A DNA stretch of 64,000 nucleotides from Anthoceros angustus. Lineage: Eukaryota > Streptophyta > Anthocerotopsida > Anthocerotales > Anthocerotaceae. Under the pieces are notes generated by a model that was given only the letters and a program-made list of their open reading frames with translations, made no database searches and was not told where the DNA came from. The stretch's first letter is position 1. Every line of letters begins with the position of its first letter. The translations under genes and the position numbers were made by a program. The DNA lies in contig MU008177.1 of NCBI GenBank assembly GCA_010909165.1, positions 620,001 through 684,000 of the forward strand, in the 5' to 3' direction. Below are positions 44,507-55,500 of this stretch, in pieces.

Positions 44507-44859
44507 GAAGGTGCCTTCATCAAAGATTCCTGCCGGGAGCCTGAACCTCGAACGGCGGTAACTGCAGCTCAGGCTTCCGGATTGCTAACCGGAGAATCGT
44601 AATTACGTTTACGAGTTGTGTGATCAGCCGTACTTAGTTGTGTGATCACGGCTGCTTACCTACTTCCTTGCCACGATAAACAACACTGCTGCGGCGGGTC
44701 CCAGCTCCTCCGCAAAAAAACTCCTTTTCTTCTCTTTTCTCGAACAACCGCTCGCCGAGCTTGGAGCGATAACAGTGGTTTATCTCACAGTGTGCAGGCG
44801 AGTTCAGCGATCCCGGAACTTCAATCTCCGTGCTCGTCAAGGCCGATCTCGCCGGCAAC
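44507..44859. promoter_or_regulatory. Divergent promoter region, MGST3-like and ATX1-like genes
   Basis: 353 bp between start codons facing away from each other. Direct repeat TTGTGTGATCA at about 44615 and 44638. No TATA box was identified. Confidence 0.4.
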
Positions 44860-45319
44860 ATGCCAGAGGTTTGTTGGCTCTACTGGTGGATTGAAGTAAT
44901 TGCATTTGTGGAGAGGTTTGCTTGGCTAGGGGGCTCAGAACCGATGGCTGTCTGCAGACTGTGGTGCTCAAGGTTGGGATGAGCTGCAAGGGATGCGTAG
45001 GTGCGGTGGAGCGAGTTCTCAACAGGCTAGAAGGTCAGGACTCTGCCATCATCAGAGTGCAAGCAGCAGATTGTGGCCCGTTCGGGAGGATGTTGTGGCT
45101 GAACCGAGCACCGTTCTCTTTGCTTTCTGCACCGCAGGTGTTGAGAAGTTTGATATTGATCTGGAGCAGCAGAAGGTCACCGTGACAGGTAATGTTACCC
45201 CGGCGGTTGTGCTAGAGAAGGTGTCAAAGACGGGAAAGCCTACTCAGATCTGGCCGGAGCAGGTGCCGGAGCCAGCAGAGGTGGCTGCAGCCAAACCTGC
45301 TTCGGAGATTGCTGCTTAG
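44860..45319 (+). CDS. ATX1-like copper chaperone (HMA domain)
   Basis: Three exons in phase: 44860-44868, 44958-45033, 45138-45319; 88 residues. The first exon encodes only MPE. The ferredoxin-like HMA fold reads [20 protein letters not shown], with the metal-binding motif MSCKGC (the MxCxxC pair), then [20 protein letters not shown] and [10 protein letters not shown]. It ends in a short Ala/Pro/Glu tail. This is the standard ATX1/CCH layout: a cytosolic protein that hands Cu(I) to P-type ATPases. The tail is shorter than in the angiosperm CCH type. Confidence 0.9.
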
Positions 45320-45746
45320 GGAGCTGCTGAGAAAGCGTGAACCGCTGTAATGTCATTCGACTCGGCACTCTGCGGTTCAGATCTGTGCTCCGAGCGTCAA
45401 CCGATCTGTTTATTGCTGGCAATATCAGCCATCCATTCAGACGTTCTTGGATGCAGGTTAGACAACATGGACGCAGTATGTAGGAAACTATTCCTGTGGT
45501 ATAATATCTGTTCACAAGGACAAGTAGGTCTCATATCCAGGCTTCCAGCGGATGTAATAAACGGAACGTGGTTTTTGTGACTTGTCTTGTGAAGAAGCCT
45601 CGTAGGCTAGTGCCTGCCTGAAAACTACGCTAGTCCAAGAAAGACCGAGCGTGAGATTGAGAGCGTCTTTCATTGCTTGCATCGGTAGCAGGCCAGGACC
45701 TGCTCCAGCATTACTGTCCGCGGTAGCGATCAATCTCTGGACATAG
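45320..45746. other. Spacer, no gene seen
   Basis: 3' flank of the copper chaperone gene and upstream region of the small membrane protein. An overlapping minus-strand frame here lacks family features. Confidence 0.45.
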
Positions 45747-46286
45747 ATGGCCCCCGCGATCAAGGCAGAGATGTTGAGACATGCGGTCAGGGAACGTGAA
45801 GGTGTCTGGAGAGCATTCGTCGGCAGACCAGGCCAAGTCACTCGCCAATTATCACGGGCTTCAACGGCTGCCCAACTTGAGCCACCACAGGTATGGACAC
45901 ACAGGCTGCATCCAAAGCCTGCAAACTCGATGACTTTCCCAGATTGCCACAGAATGTGGACTGCCGGCCGGTAACACTGTTTTCCCGACAATTCGTTGTG
46001 CAGATGATGGAAAAGGAACAAGCCGAAGCACAGCGTGAGGTGATTACTCCCCTTCCCTCCTTTCCACCCTGTACTTCAAACAATTGTGCTTTCTCGTTTC
46101 CACAAGTGGATTGTGGAAACCCCTGCGCAGAGGCACAGTCTGGCGGCTAAGGTGGACACCCCGGCCTCAGCTCTTGCCCGAACTGCCGACATCACCAAAA
46201 CGATTGCGGTGTGGGCAGGGGTCGTAGCGATTGCCGGTGGCACGTACCTTCTTGCTCCATCCAACAAGCCTGCGCAAGATGAGTGA
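45747..46286 (+). CDS. Small single-pass, probably mitochondrial, membrane protein
   Basis: Three exons in phase: 45747-45890, 46004-46039, 46107-46286; 119 residues. The start could also be the in-frame ATG at 45771, which gives MLRHAVREREGVWRAFVGRP. The N-terminal 40 residues are Arg-rich and almost free of acidic residues, as in mitochondrial presequences (PGQVTRQLSRASTAA). The middle is charged (MMEKEQAEAQREWIVETPAQ) and the C-terminus has one hydrophobic span IAVWAGVVAIAGGTYLLAP followed by a polar tail. I do not recognise the family; a small inner-membrane subunit or assembly factor would fit. The 36-nt middle exon is inferred from splice sites and phase. It lies upstream of the CBP3 gene on the same strand. 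Confidence 0.6.
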
Positions 46287-46690
46287 AGAAAGGCCGCTGG
46301 CTTTGGACATTGACAGCTGCCTCCCGCAAAGCCTCCTTTCAGTTGCGACAAGAAGCGCAGGCAAATCACACTCTTCCGTAATAAAAGCTCGTGCATTTGT
46401 GCACCCGGACAAGAAGCTGCATACCGTTGCCCTAATAATTGCATGCTTAGGCTCCCTGCTTTTCCGCAAAGCCAATTCGGTGTCAGAGTTTCTTCCGGCC
46501 TGCTGTCCCCCACGTCACGGCAGCATCGGCGTCGACTGCTCCAGCCGCTTTCGGACACCGGCCGAGCGTCCACATTTGAAATTTTAGGAATCGGTCTTGC
46601 TACGTTTTATTTTCGAGGAAAATCGGAAGCCACTCGGTCGCTCGGATCTGAATGCTGCAGGGCTCCAGGAGCATGAGCTGATTTTCGAAA

Positions 46691-48162
46691 ATGCTCGGGT
46701 TGGTCAGGCAGGCTGTGCGGCAGCAGCGCCGGAGCGTTGTGAGTCGGGTTTCCCGGACCCCGTTCATCACTGTGTCTGCACGTTCGTCACCGACGGCGGC
46801 TGCTGTGGAAGCGGCGGAAGCAGCGGCCCCTGTGCAAGAGGTCGGTCGTCGGCTGGGATGGGCCACTTTCTGCTATCTGATCCTGGACGATGTGTAAAGC
46901 CGTCTTGCGTTATATGACGGTGTTGTTGCGGTGTGATGTTTGCAGCCGGAACTGGATAAGTCAATCCCTCTGGGGAAGCCACGGCCGCTGAGCATCGACC
47001 CTGCCTCGAAACTCAGAGTTGCCGACCCTAAGCCGCAAGGATGGAAAGCAGCAGCACTGAAGCTGTTAGGGTTCCACAGTCGGCAAAGTCGTCTAATCCG
47101 GGGAGCCCGAACTCTTTACTCGCGTGTCACTAGCCAGGTTGAGAGGCCTGAGCTGTATTCGAGTGAGTATGTAGGACGGGGGTTGGAATCTTGGAGAGGT
47201 GATTGTCAGGAAGGTTTTGCTAATTCTGATGACCTTGCCAGCCTTTTCTTTGGAGCAGAATTTCAGAACCACGCATGCAATGCTTGTGCTGCACTTGTGG
47301 CTGCTCCTGGCTCGTCTGCGAGCTGAAGGGAAGGATGGAGCTACTGTAGGCCAAACCATCTACGAAATATTCAATCACGATTTGGAGCAGCGCATTGTGG
47401 CGCATGGGGTACCAGACAGTTTCCTTCCCTGCCTTACTTTGCCGTCGGTGAGAGGGTTTTGGGGCTGGTAAGAAGATGTGCATCAGTACAGTGTATATGA
47501 ATGTAGGTGAAAGTCTTGATCTCCAAGTGGATGAAAGAACTTGAGAAGAACTTCTACGGCGCTGTTACAGCGTATGATGCTGCCATGAGACCAGAAGCCT
47601 CTCACGATGAGCTTCCTCGTGCAATCTGGAGGTGAGGCTGTAGTCCTCTCATCAGCGTTTGTTAGGTTTGAGGTCTTGTGCTGTGCTGATTCAGGTAATA
47701 GGCTCGCTCCGGCTCGTTCAACATTTGCGTACTTGGCTCTAACGAAGTTGCGTGTTCTGCAGGAATGTCTTTGCTAAGGATGATGAACTTATGCCATCGG
47801 GTGAATTGTTAGCACCGGTACAAGTGAGTAACTCTTATCTGAATTGGGGAGGAAGTGGCTGGCAATGATGCTAAACCATCACATGTGACCGGCAGCAGAG
47901 GAAATGGTCACAATCTGGCTCACCGGCAATTGAGACTGCATTGTGCTGATGTATCTCATGTTGTAACAACTCGTGGGCAGGCATTAGCAAGATATGTGCG
48001 AAGGGAAGCTGCCTGCCTTTCATTAACAGGTTTGTTAAGGAGATACCTGTGGTTGTCGTTTTCTCTTGTTGATCCCTTCACCGACCATTCTGAGGATCAA
48101 AGCGTGATTGTGCAGACTCTGCTTCTTTGCTGTCGGGCAATATCCTTTTCTCTCAGGAGTGA
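46691..48162 (+). CDS. CBP3: CBP3-type ubiquinol-cytochrome c reductase assembly chaperone
   Basis: Seven exons in phase: 46691-46840, 46946-47162, 47242-47408, 47507-47631, 47763-47823, 47981-48029, 48116-48162; 271 residues. The N-terminus MLGLVRQAVRQQRRSVVSRV is a typical mitochondrial presequence. The Ubiq_cyt_C_chap domain is clear: RGARTLYSRVTSQVERPELY, NFRTTHAMLVLHLWLLLARL, TVGQTIYEIFNHDLEQRIVA, WMKELEKNFYGAVTAYDAAM and ALARYVRREAACLSLTD. CBP3 (UQCC1 in animals) binds the mitochondrial ribosome and newly made cytochrome b during complex III assembly. The short last exon, ending SGNILFSQE, is placed by phase and by resemblance to the usual C-terminus. Confidence 0.88.
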
Positions 48163-50568
48163 CCATCACCAGTCTCACATTCCTGTACATGCCGGCGAAT
48201 ACCGTGACTATTCTCTATAACTAAAGGTCGCCAGCTGTGCATCATTGAGTACTGTGGGTTACCTGTTGGAGAACGGCGCCCACGGATTCGATTCCCTGGT
48301 CGTCTGGTTCTTTGTAAGTTGTGCCTGTCCCGTTTACAGACCTATAGTGGTTGTTTCTCGCCTTTTGGCGGACGTCCCGGCCAGCATCATGCAGACAAGT
48401 TTCTCCAGATTACGGTAGGGCTCTTTCTAGATTACCCTGAGGTTTGTTATTTCCCCTCCGCCACCGTTAATAATATACGATGTCTGTTTTGTACAAACAG
48501 TTGTCAAAGAATCAAATAAAAGATATGCTTCCGTGACTTTCAGAAGAACGATTCATCAAATAATCAAATATTGGATGTAGCTTCATCAAGTATATCAATT
48601 CCTCCAAGTCCATCCATGAGGATGTCAATCTCATCAAGTTCTTTCTTGAAGGAGTGTTTGCCAAGTTCTCTTCAAGGAGTGTTTTCCTCGAGTCCTCCTT
48701 GAAGGAGTGTTTTCCTCCAGTCCTCCTTGAAGGAATGTTTTCCTCCAGTTCTCCCTTAAAGGAGTGTGAGTGTTCTTAAGTCATCCCTTGAAGGAGTGTG
48801 AAGTGACTCTCAAGTCCTCCCTTGAAGGAGTGTGGAGTGTTCTCTCAAGTCCTCCTTCCTTGTCTGTTTCATTTAGTCCTTCAAGGTGTCAGTTTCATCA
48901 ACTCTTTCAAGGTGTCGATTTCATAAGTCCTGAAGCGTTTTGAAGGAGCATTTCCTCAAATTCTCCCTAGATGTTGCTAGTTTGATAGAGTCCTCCCTTG
49001 AAGGAGTGATATTTAGTTAGATATGAATTCATTGGAACTCCATAGTCATTGGAAATTGATATTCAAAGATCAATCAAGAAAAGTTTTCTCACCTTATGGA
49101 GGGATCACTATTGGAAGAGAAGATTAGTCCAGAAAACTTTTCTCACAAATAAAATCTTACCACTCTATGGAAGAATCAGTGCCAGGAATGCAGATAAGTC
49201 AAGAAAGTCTTTTTACAAGTAAAATCTTAACACCATAGGACGGATCAGTGCTAGGAAGGAAAATTTTTCTCACAAGTATAATTGTACCATTTACCTCGCA
49301 TAGGAGTCTTGTGTAGATAGGTCATCTCCAGTGTAAATATGAGTTTTCTAAGTAGATTGAATAATGGTGCACGTATCTAGTTGGTGCATAAAATTTTAAC
49401 ACCTGATTGAAACATCTTTTCATGATATGTTTTGTATCAAATTATTAGAAATAGGATACTATTGTCACGTATATTATGATATCATATCATATTTTGCCTC
49501 AGGGTCTTATTGAAAGGGATTTCTATTTTCAAAAAAGGTTATAAATTATTTAGACGTACATAGAAACAAATCCTTAGCTCTATTTTGGCAAATTACAATA
49601 TATAGTTGACAAACTGTAATATATTCATTTTTTCCTTTCCAGAAAATATTGTCCCACACAAATTCTTTGACTTTTTTAGCTAAGAACTTCATGCTCACAC
49701 TACACCTAAATTTTGAACATACAATATGTCATTCATTCCTGGTAAAAACTATGCTCCTTAATGCATCACAATGCCTCCATGCAAGAGAAATGTGTTGCAA
49801 ATCGTGCATGTGTTAAATTTTCCAATTCAACACCATTTGCTTCAATGCACTTCATTTCTTGTAACTCGTAATAAAAAAGTTTCAAAATATTTTATTATAA
49901 TTAAGACAATTTTTTATATTTTATTTATTTAAAATGTATTATATTATTTTAATATATATTATATTTAATAATTAATTATTATATTTTTATATATCCCATA
50001 TCTACTAACCGATACTTATACCTTTATGGTACAGGTTGTTAAAAGTAATAAGTACCATGACACAAAATTCCGCCCAAGTGGACAATAATACCGGTAGGCT
50101 TTTGTTGTGCCCACAAGCACGTGCTTGTGCGCTATGTAGGTGATGTAGGTACATAATTGAAAATGGTTGTTGAACAATGGCGCGAAAATTAAGAAGATAA
50201 TTGACACGATGTGTGAAGGCCCTCAACCACCACAGCCCGGTCCTGAGGTGGGGAACATCGCATTTCCCGACGCAGGCGGCGCATGCAAAGAAGTGAGAGG
50301 CAGGTGAATGAAGGGCTATAAGTAGACGGGGAGAGAGATGCGGCGGACACAGCGAGCCTGTTTTCTCGGACTCTCTCCTTCCAGGAGCCTCTCGGCAGCC
50401 AAGCCTGGCCCCTACCTCCCGGGTTTATGCTCTCCCCTGCCCGAAGGTTCCGCCTCGCCACGGGCTTCGTCAAGGGGCTGTCCGCAGATTGCCTGTGCCG
50501 TGAGCTTCGCATTGGAAGTCTGACAGGCAGGAGGGTGGAGGAATCTTGAGCTGAATTGCGAGGGAGCC
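48163..50568. other. Long spacer, AT-rich, with short repeats
   Basis: No gene seen. It contains the repeat array at 48640-49020, imperfect ~75-bp repeats at 49070-49290 built around AAGTTTTCTCAC...AAAATCTTA, and an AT-rich stretch at 49860-49995. The last 300 bp become GC-rich and hold the enolase promoter and leader; TATAAGTAGAC at about 50318 is a TATA candidate. Confidence 0.5.
48640..49020. repeat. Array of short palindromic repeats around CTCCTTGAAGGAG
   Basis: At least seven units of about 40 bp of the type AGTCCTCCCTTGAAGGAGTG, each containing the near-perfect palindrome CTCC-TTGA-AGGAG. Spacing and spacer sequence vary (GTTTTCCTCCAG, GAGTGTTCTCTCA). Confidence 0.75.
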
Positions 50569-52685
50569 ATGGTGGGAGCTGTGCTTGCCAAGGCAGCTGC
50601 AGGAACCAGCCTGTCTGTGTCCAGGACGGCTGTGCTGCCCAGCAGCAGCAGCAGCAGCGGCGGCAGCAGCAGATCGTCGGCGTTTCATGGACGTGCGCTG
50701 CCGTCGTCCTCTGCCTTCTCCCGGGCCCGGGAGTGGCAGCCCGTGAGGGTGTCGGCCACAGTGGCTGCTCCCACGGTGCTCAAGGCCGAGCCTTCCTCGA
50801 AGGTGAAGTCTGTGAAGGCGAGGCAGATTATTGACAGCCGAGGGAACCCCACTGTGGAGGTGGATTTGGTGACCCAGGAGGGCGTGTACCGCTCGGCTGT
50901 GCCCAGCGGGGCGTCTACGGGGATCTACGAGGCGCTGGAGCTCCGGGATGGGGATAAGGCGAAATTTGGGGGCAAGGGCGTGCTGAAGGCAGTGGAGAAC
51001 ATCAACGAGATTCTGGCTCCTAAGCTCGTGGGGCTTGACACCAGGTGAGGTGGCGGGAGTGTGTGGGGAGGTGGGGTTGTGAGGAAGGAAGTGGCTGACA
51101 TGGGGTTGGTTTGGTGGCAACGCGTGCAGGAAGCAGAAGGAGATTGATACCATCATGTTGGAACTTGATGGAACGCCTAACAAGGCGAAGCTTGGGGCCA
51201 ATGCCATCCTCGGGGTGTCGTTGAGTGTTGCCAGGGCGGGGGCCGGCACACAGGGTATTCCTCTCTACAAGCATATTCAGGCGCTGGCTGGGACTAAAGA
51301 GCTTGTGATGCCTGTTCCGGCACTGAACGTTATCAATGGAGGGAGTCATGCCGGCAACAAGCTTGCCATGCAGGAGTTCATGATCTTGCCTGTGGGTGCC
51401 TCCTCTTTTGCTGAGGCTATGCAGATGGGTTGTGAAGGTGGGTGTCACAGGTCCTTGTTCTTCTCTTGTGCAGCCTCGTTTGGTGGGAGATGTGGGTGCA
51501 TGGGGTCCTTCATGTTTGACGAAGACTGATCGGTGTGATGTTTTCCGTGCTGTAGTGTATCAGGTTCTGAAAGGGATCATCAAGAAGAAGTACGGCCAGG
51601 ATGCTTGCAATGTTGGTGACGAGGGGGGCTTCGCCCCTAACATCCAGGACAATCGAGAGGGTCTTATTCTTCTTGTTGATGCCATTGAAAAGGCTGGTTA
51701 CACGGGCAAGGTGAGAACTGGCTGTGGATGGGATATTCGGAGGGTTTCTTCTCTCTGCCCCCGCATCCGTCACATGATCGGGTGTCTTGTATGCTTTACA
51801 GGTGAAGCTGGGAATGGATGTTGCTGCATCTGAGTTTTTGACCAAGGGCGGTCTATATGATCTTGACTTCAAGGAGCAGCCGAACAGCGGTGAAAACGTC
51901 TACTCGGGAGAGGCCCTTGGGGACCTGTACAAATCCTTTGTTAAGGAATTCCCCATCGTTTCCATTGAGGATCCATTTGATCAAGATGATTGGAGCTCTT
52001 GGGCAGCCCTGCAAGCTGGACTTCAGGTTCAAATTGTGGGAGATGACTTGCTTGTCACAAACCCAAAGAAGATCTCAGAAGCCATTACCAAGAAGGCCTG
52101 CAACGCCCTCTTGCTGAAGGTGACATCCCTGGCATCCCTGGCATCTCCCAGTGTCTTGTTCGTCTGAATCAACAAGTCATTTTTCTTACACCCTTAGAAT
52201 TCTTTGTGATTTGCAGGTCAATCAGATTGGTTCTGTGACGGAATCCATTCAAGCTGCCCTCGACTCAAAGGCCGCTGGCTGGGGAGTCATGGTTAGCCAC
52301 AGGAGTGGAGAGACCGAAGATACCTTCATTGCTGACTTGTCAGTCGGATTGGCTAGTGGGCAGGTATGTGCTGATTTTGAAGTACAGGATTTGTGAAAAT
52401 TTCTAAATTCCCTCTCTTAACCCTCATTTGGATGGGACACCCGGTCTAATGACATTCGATGATGCGCCCTTTGCAGATCAAAACTGGTGCCCCTTGCCGA
52501 AGCGAACGCCTAGCCAAGTACAACCAAGTAAGTCAGGATTTCTGGAAGACGCTAATATCTGATGTGGAGGAGAGGCTGTCTTTGTGTGCTGTGCTAATGC
52601 CGTCAACTTCTGCTTGCAGCTTCTCCGCATAGAGCAAGAACTGGGAACTGTACGCTATGCGGGGGAGAACTTCAGACGCCCATGA
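50569..52685 (+). CDS. ENO1: Enolase, probably plastidial
   Basis: Seven exons in phase: 50569-51044, 51130-51437, 51556-51710, 51802-52119, 52217-52363, 52477-52527, 52620-52685; 506 residues. The first ~75 residues are Ser/Ala/Arg-rich ([20 protein letters not shown]) and look like a transit peptide; the enolase body starts [20 protein letters not shown]. Active-site landmarks: [95 protein letters not shown] and [20 protein letters not shown] (the signature with the catalytic Lys slightly upstream, in LLLK). It interconverts 2-phosphoglycerate and phosphoenolpyruvate. The extension and sequence fit plant ENO1 of plastids. [11 protein letters not shown] is the Mg-binding region. Confidence 0.93.
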
Positions 52686-53186
52686 CCCTGCCGCATTGGC
52701 TTCCTCAATAATCAGTGCAAACCAAATTTAACATCAGCTGTGCGACAAAATTTTGTAGACTCTTCAACACAGCACCCTGTGACTGTGGTTTCGGTCGCTT
52801 TAGGCTGCATTAGCCCCACACCTAAGTCTGTGTGGTCGACAGAGGCTAACAATTTTATTGGAGTGCACCACGTTGTCACTCCTGGAGCTTTTGTGCTTCG
52901 TGATTGGATGACACTCCGTGCTTAAGTACGTCTTCGTTCTCCGTGGTTGCGAGACACTCAGTGCAGAAGTACTCCACCCTTGAAAGCTTATCGTCTATGA
53001 CGCGATTTATTCCAAACATTGGAATCGTATCCCTGGAAGATGGCACAAAGGACAAGCCTTTCCTCCACAGACTGCACAGTGGGGTTCTCTTCCACAGCAA
53101 GGTTCTCTACCAGTGAGATGCTTCTGCCAAACGGTTCGTTCCAGCCAAAAAAGTACCGTAAGAACACTTCCGACCAGAAATGCCCG
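52686..53186. other. Convergent 3' spacer
   Basis: 501 bp between the enolase stop and the stop of the minus-strand TMEM97-like gene; holds both 3' ends. No further gene seen. Confidence 0.5.
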
Positions 53187-53883
53187 TCACTGTACTTTCC
53201 GCTTGCTCCTGAAGGGAGTGGATGACACAAGTACACGAGCAGTAATGAGGACGGGGATAATCAAGAAAGGTAGATACGCTGCCAACAGCTTCGCCTTCGT
53301 TTCCACTTTTGCAGCTAAGATGTCCGCCAATATAGGAATCTGCCAATCCAGAACGGAGTAAGCACCTTAACCGCAGATCAAACCTGATACGCCTGATTAG
53401 CAGCATGAGCAACAAGAACTCACCATGGTGGTAGCCGTATGCACCCCGTAGATAAGACCCGTAGTCCGGCCCCAATCTCTACCTACTCATCGCACAACGA
53501 GCACTCAGGCGCAGCTTTCACGATCGAAAAGAGAGACAAACGCTCCTGCAGACGACGTGCAAGAAGAGCGAGAACGCAGAATTGGCAGCCATACCGAGAA
53601 TAAACGCGTACGCAGTGACCACGCAGAGAGGCGCCTGGATGAAGATCTCAGCCAGCACCAGAGCCCGGAAATAAGCAGGCTTGTCCCGCACCAGGAAATC
53701 CCCGGTCGTGCGAATATGCCAGGCGACCACATCAGTGAGCTCCCTGAAATAGAGCTCCGTAGGAAACAGGCTCCCCTGCGTCTCGATAGCCAAGATCAAG
53801 ACGACATTGCACACCAAGAAGAAGGAAATCGCGATATCAAGCGGCCGCTTCCGCAAGGGCAAAACAGCCCCTACTCCTGCCAT
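53187..53883 (-). CDS. TMEM97 / sigma-2 receptor-like EXPERA-domain membrane protein
   Basis: Three exons in phase: 53883-53595, 53482-53424, 53339-53187; 166 residues. The start is ATG 53883 (MAGVGAVLPLRKRPLDIAIS). Four membrane spans: DIAISFFLVCNVVLILAIET, a second around AYFRALVLAEIFIQAPLCVV, GLIYGVHTATTM and LAAYLPFLIIPVLITARVLV. The order RPLD..., EIFIQAPLC, GLIYGVHTATTM, IPILADIL matches the EXPERA fold of TMEM97 and EBP relatives, and the C-terminus FRSKRKVQ is a Lys/Arg-rich ER-type tail. Animal TMEM97 is an ER sterol-binding protein that affects NPC1 and cholesterol handling; in plants the role is not established. The 59-nt exon 2 is supported by phase and by the domain wording. Confidence 0.85.
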
Positions 53884-54130
53884 CTCCGTCGCGACTCCGC
53901 CTTCCAGCGTGTGCACCAGCGACAATCTTCCCAGAATAATCGAAGCAACACTCCACCACTCGCAATCCCGGTTCCCACAGCATCGGTTTAGGCGGCCATG
54001 TCGAATTTAAATTGGACGGTGTAGGTAATAAAGCCGTGTCCCTAGTAAATGCCTTTACGGGCGCACTTTTCGTGAAACATAAAGATAAAGTGGCTTGGGA
54101 AGCCAGATGGGAAGACTCCCACTACCTGCC

Positions 54131-54556
54131 CTACTTTCGCCTCTCCTCCTCCCGCTTCTTGGCCAGGGCGATGAGCCTGGGGTACTCGTGCGGCTCCGGG
54201 GGCCAGGCGGGAGGGTAATTTCCAGGAACGCACGCCACGATCTCCCGCGCCCGCTCCTCCCTCGCCATGCGCTCCTCCGCGGACATGACGGGCTTGGGAC
54301 TGGGAGGCACCTTGGTGCCCAGGGAAAAGGTAGGTTGGACTCTGTCGCGCCCGCCGCCGAAGGAGCTATCCAGGACCTCCTTGGCTCGCTTCGCGCGCTC
54401 CTCCTGCTCCTTGTCCTGCCGGGCCTTGGCGAGGGCGATGAGCTCGGGGTACTCGTCCGGCGCGGGGGGCCAGGCCGGGGGCATGGTGCCCGGGACGCAC
54501 GCAACGATCTGCCTGGCCCGCTCCTCCCGAGCCATTCTCTTCTCCGGGGACATCAT
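54131..54556 (-). CDS. Small charged protein made of two copies of a ~50-residue unit
   Basis: Single exon, 141 residues from ATG 54556 (MMSPEKRMAREERARQIVAC). Residues about 2-52 and 91-141 are close copies: each has RMAREERAR-[QE]-IVACVPG, then PPAWPP-x-P-x-EYP-x-LIALAK and a charged end. Between them lies a linker with DSSFGGGRDRVQPTF. The DNA of the two units is also alike, so this is a fairly recent internal duplication. No signal peptide or membrane span; each unit has a helix, a Pro-rich turn and a second helix. I do not recognise the family. It is tandem with the TMEM97-like gene (same strand, 247 bp upstream). Confidence 0.65.
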   Translation of the reverse strand: MMSPEKRMAREERARQIVACVPGTMPPAWPPAPDEYPELIALAKARQDKEQEERAKRAKEVLDSSFGGGRDRVQPTFSLGTKVPPSPKPVMSAEERMAREERAREIVACVPGNYPPAWPPEPHEYPRLIALAKKREEERRK

Positions 54557-55249
54557 TCTTGCACCTTCACAAAACAAGCGGCAATAGAACGCGCGGCATA
54601 TATAGGAGAGAACCGGATGAGGAAGATGCAAATCGGGCCACAAAAATTTTGGAGAACTGACAACAAGGTTATCCTTCTTGTACGTAAATTTTAGAGCATC
54701 TCCTGTCCTGACCCTTTCCTGAACAGCACATAGGAAGATATCAGCTGCAACAACACCACTGAAACCCTAGCTGTAAGCTGGATGCTTGAGCTTGTCATGC
54801 CTTCCACTGGTTGCAAGCAGGGCACATTGCGACACATCTCAGCAACAATTTTGAGCCGTGAACGTCTTGATGTGGAAGATTCCAAGATTCCTCCATCGCA
54901 GTGAAAGCAGAACCGACACAATCCTGAAATCTAACCTTCGCAGACGCCGTGTGCATGAACATCTGCCGCGCCATCATGAACACGGTACCAACGCCGCCCT
55001 GCCTACACAAAATCTGGGACTCCGAAGGAGCGCATGTGATGGATCATAGATTTCCGCTCTATCAAACCAGTGCTCCGCACGCTGCAACGTCGTGGTCACT
55101 CTCCTCCTTGCTGAAATCAAAGTACTTTGGAAACGAAAAATCATACTTCTGGTCCACCTGAAGCCGGCGCTCTCTAGCCAGCACCACCTGCATTTCATCT
55201 ATATACCTGTCGTCTGCGTTTCACTCTACGTTATCCCTGCTCTTCAGTC
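54557..55249. other. No recognisable gene
   Basis: Upstream region of the two-unit protein. A minus-strand reading VDQKYDFSFPKYFDFSKEES at about 55090-55150 is unidentified. Confidence 0.35.
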
Positions 55250-55500
55250 TGGTGCCCACTGTCCCATCAGGCTGAATACTAGGAACTAACATCCGCTCAA
55301 ATACCGCTAGTGCAAGAACCATCCCAAATATCAAGGCATTCCATGTCACCACATCCTTTGTGGCCAAGCTGTCATGAACCCCGCGTGAAGCTTCCAGTTT
55401 GCCACATTTGTCATCGTCTCCGCCAGGCAGTTGCCCACCACGACGTTATCCAGCAGTCCTCTTTCAACAATCTGCCTGCCCTGCATGCTTCTTCTAGTTC
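55250..55500 (-). pseudogene. PPR-protein fragment
   Basis: Minus-strand frames, with shifts, read GRQIVERGLLDNVVVGNCLA then HDSLATKDVVTWNALIFGM, ALAVFERML and IQPDGTVG. This is the pattern of plant pentatricopeptide-repeat proteins (xGxxVxNxLxxMY..., ...DVVTWNALI...A, PDxxT), which bind organellar RNA. Several stops and frame changes separate the pieces. A second, shorter copy of the KDVVT part lies at about 58140-58235. Confidence 0.65.
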
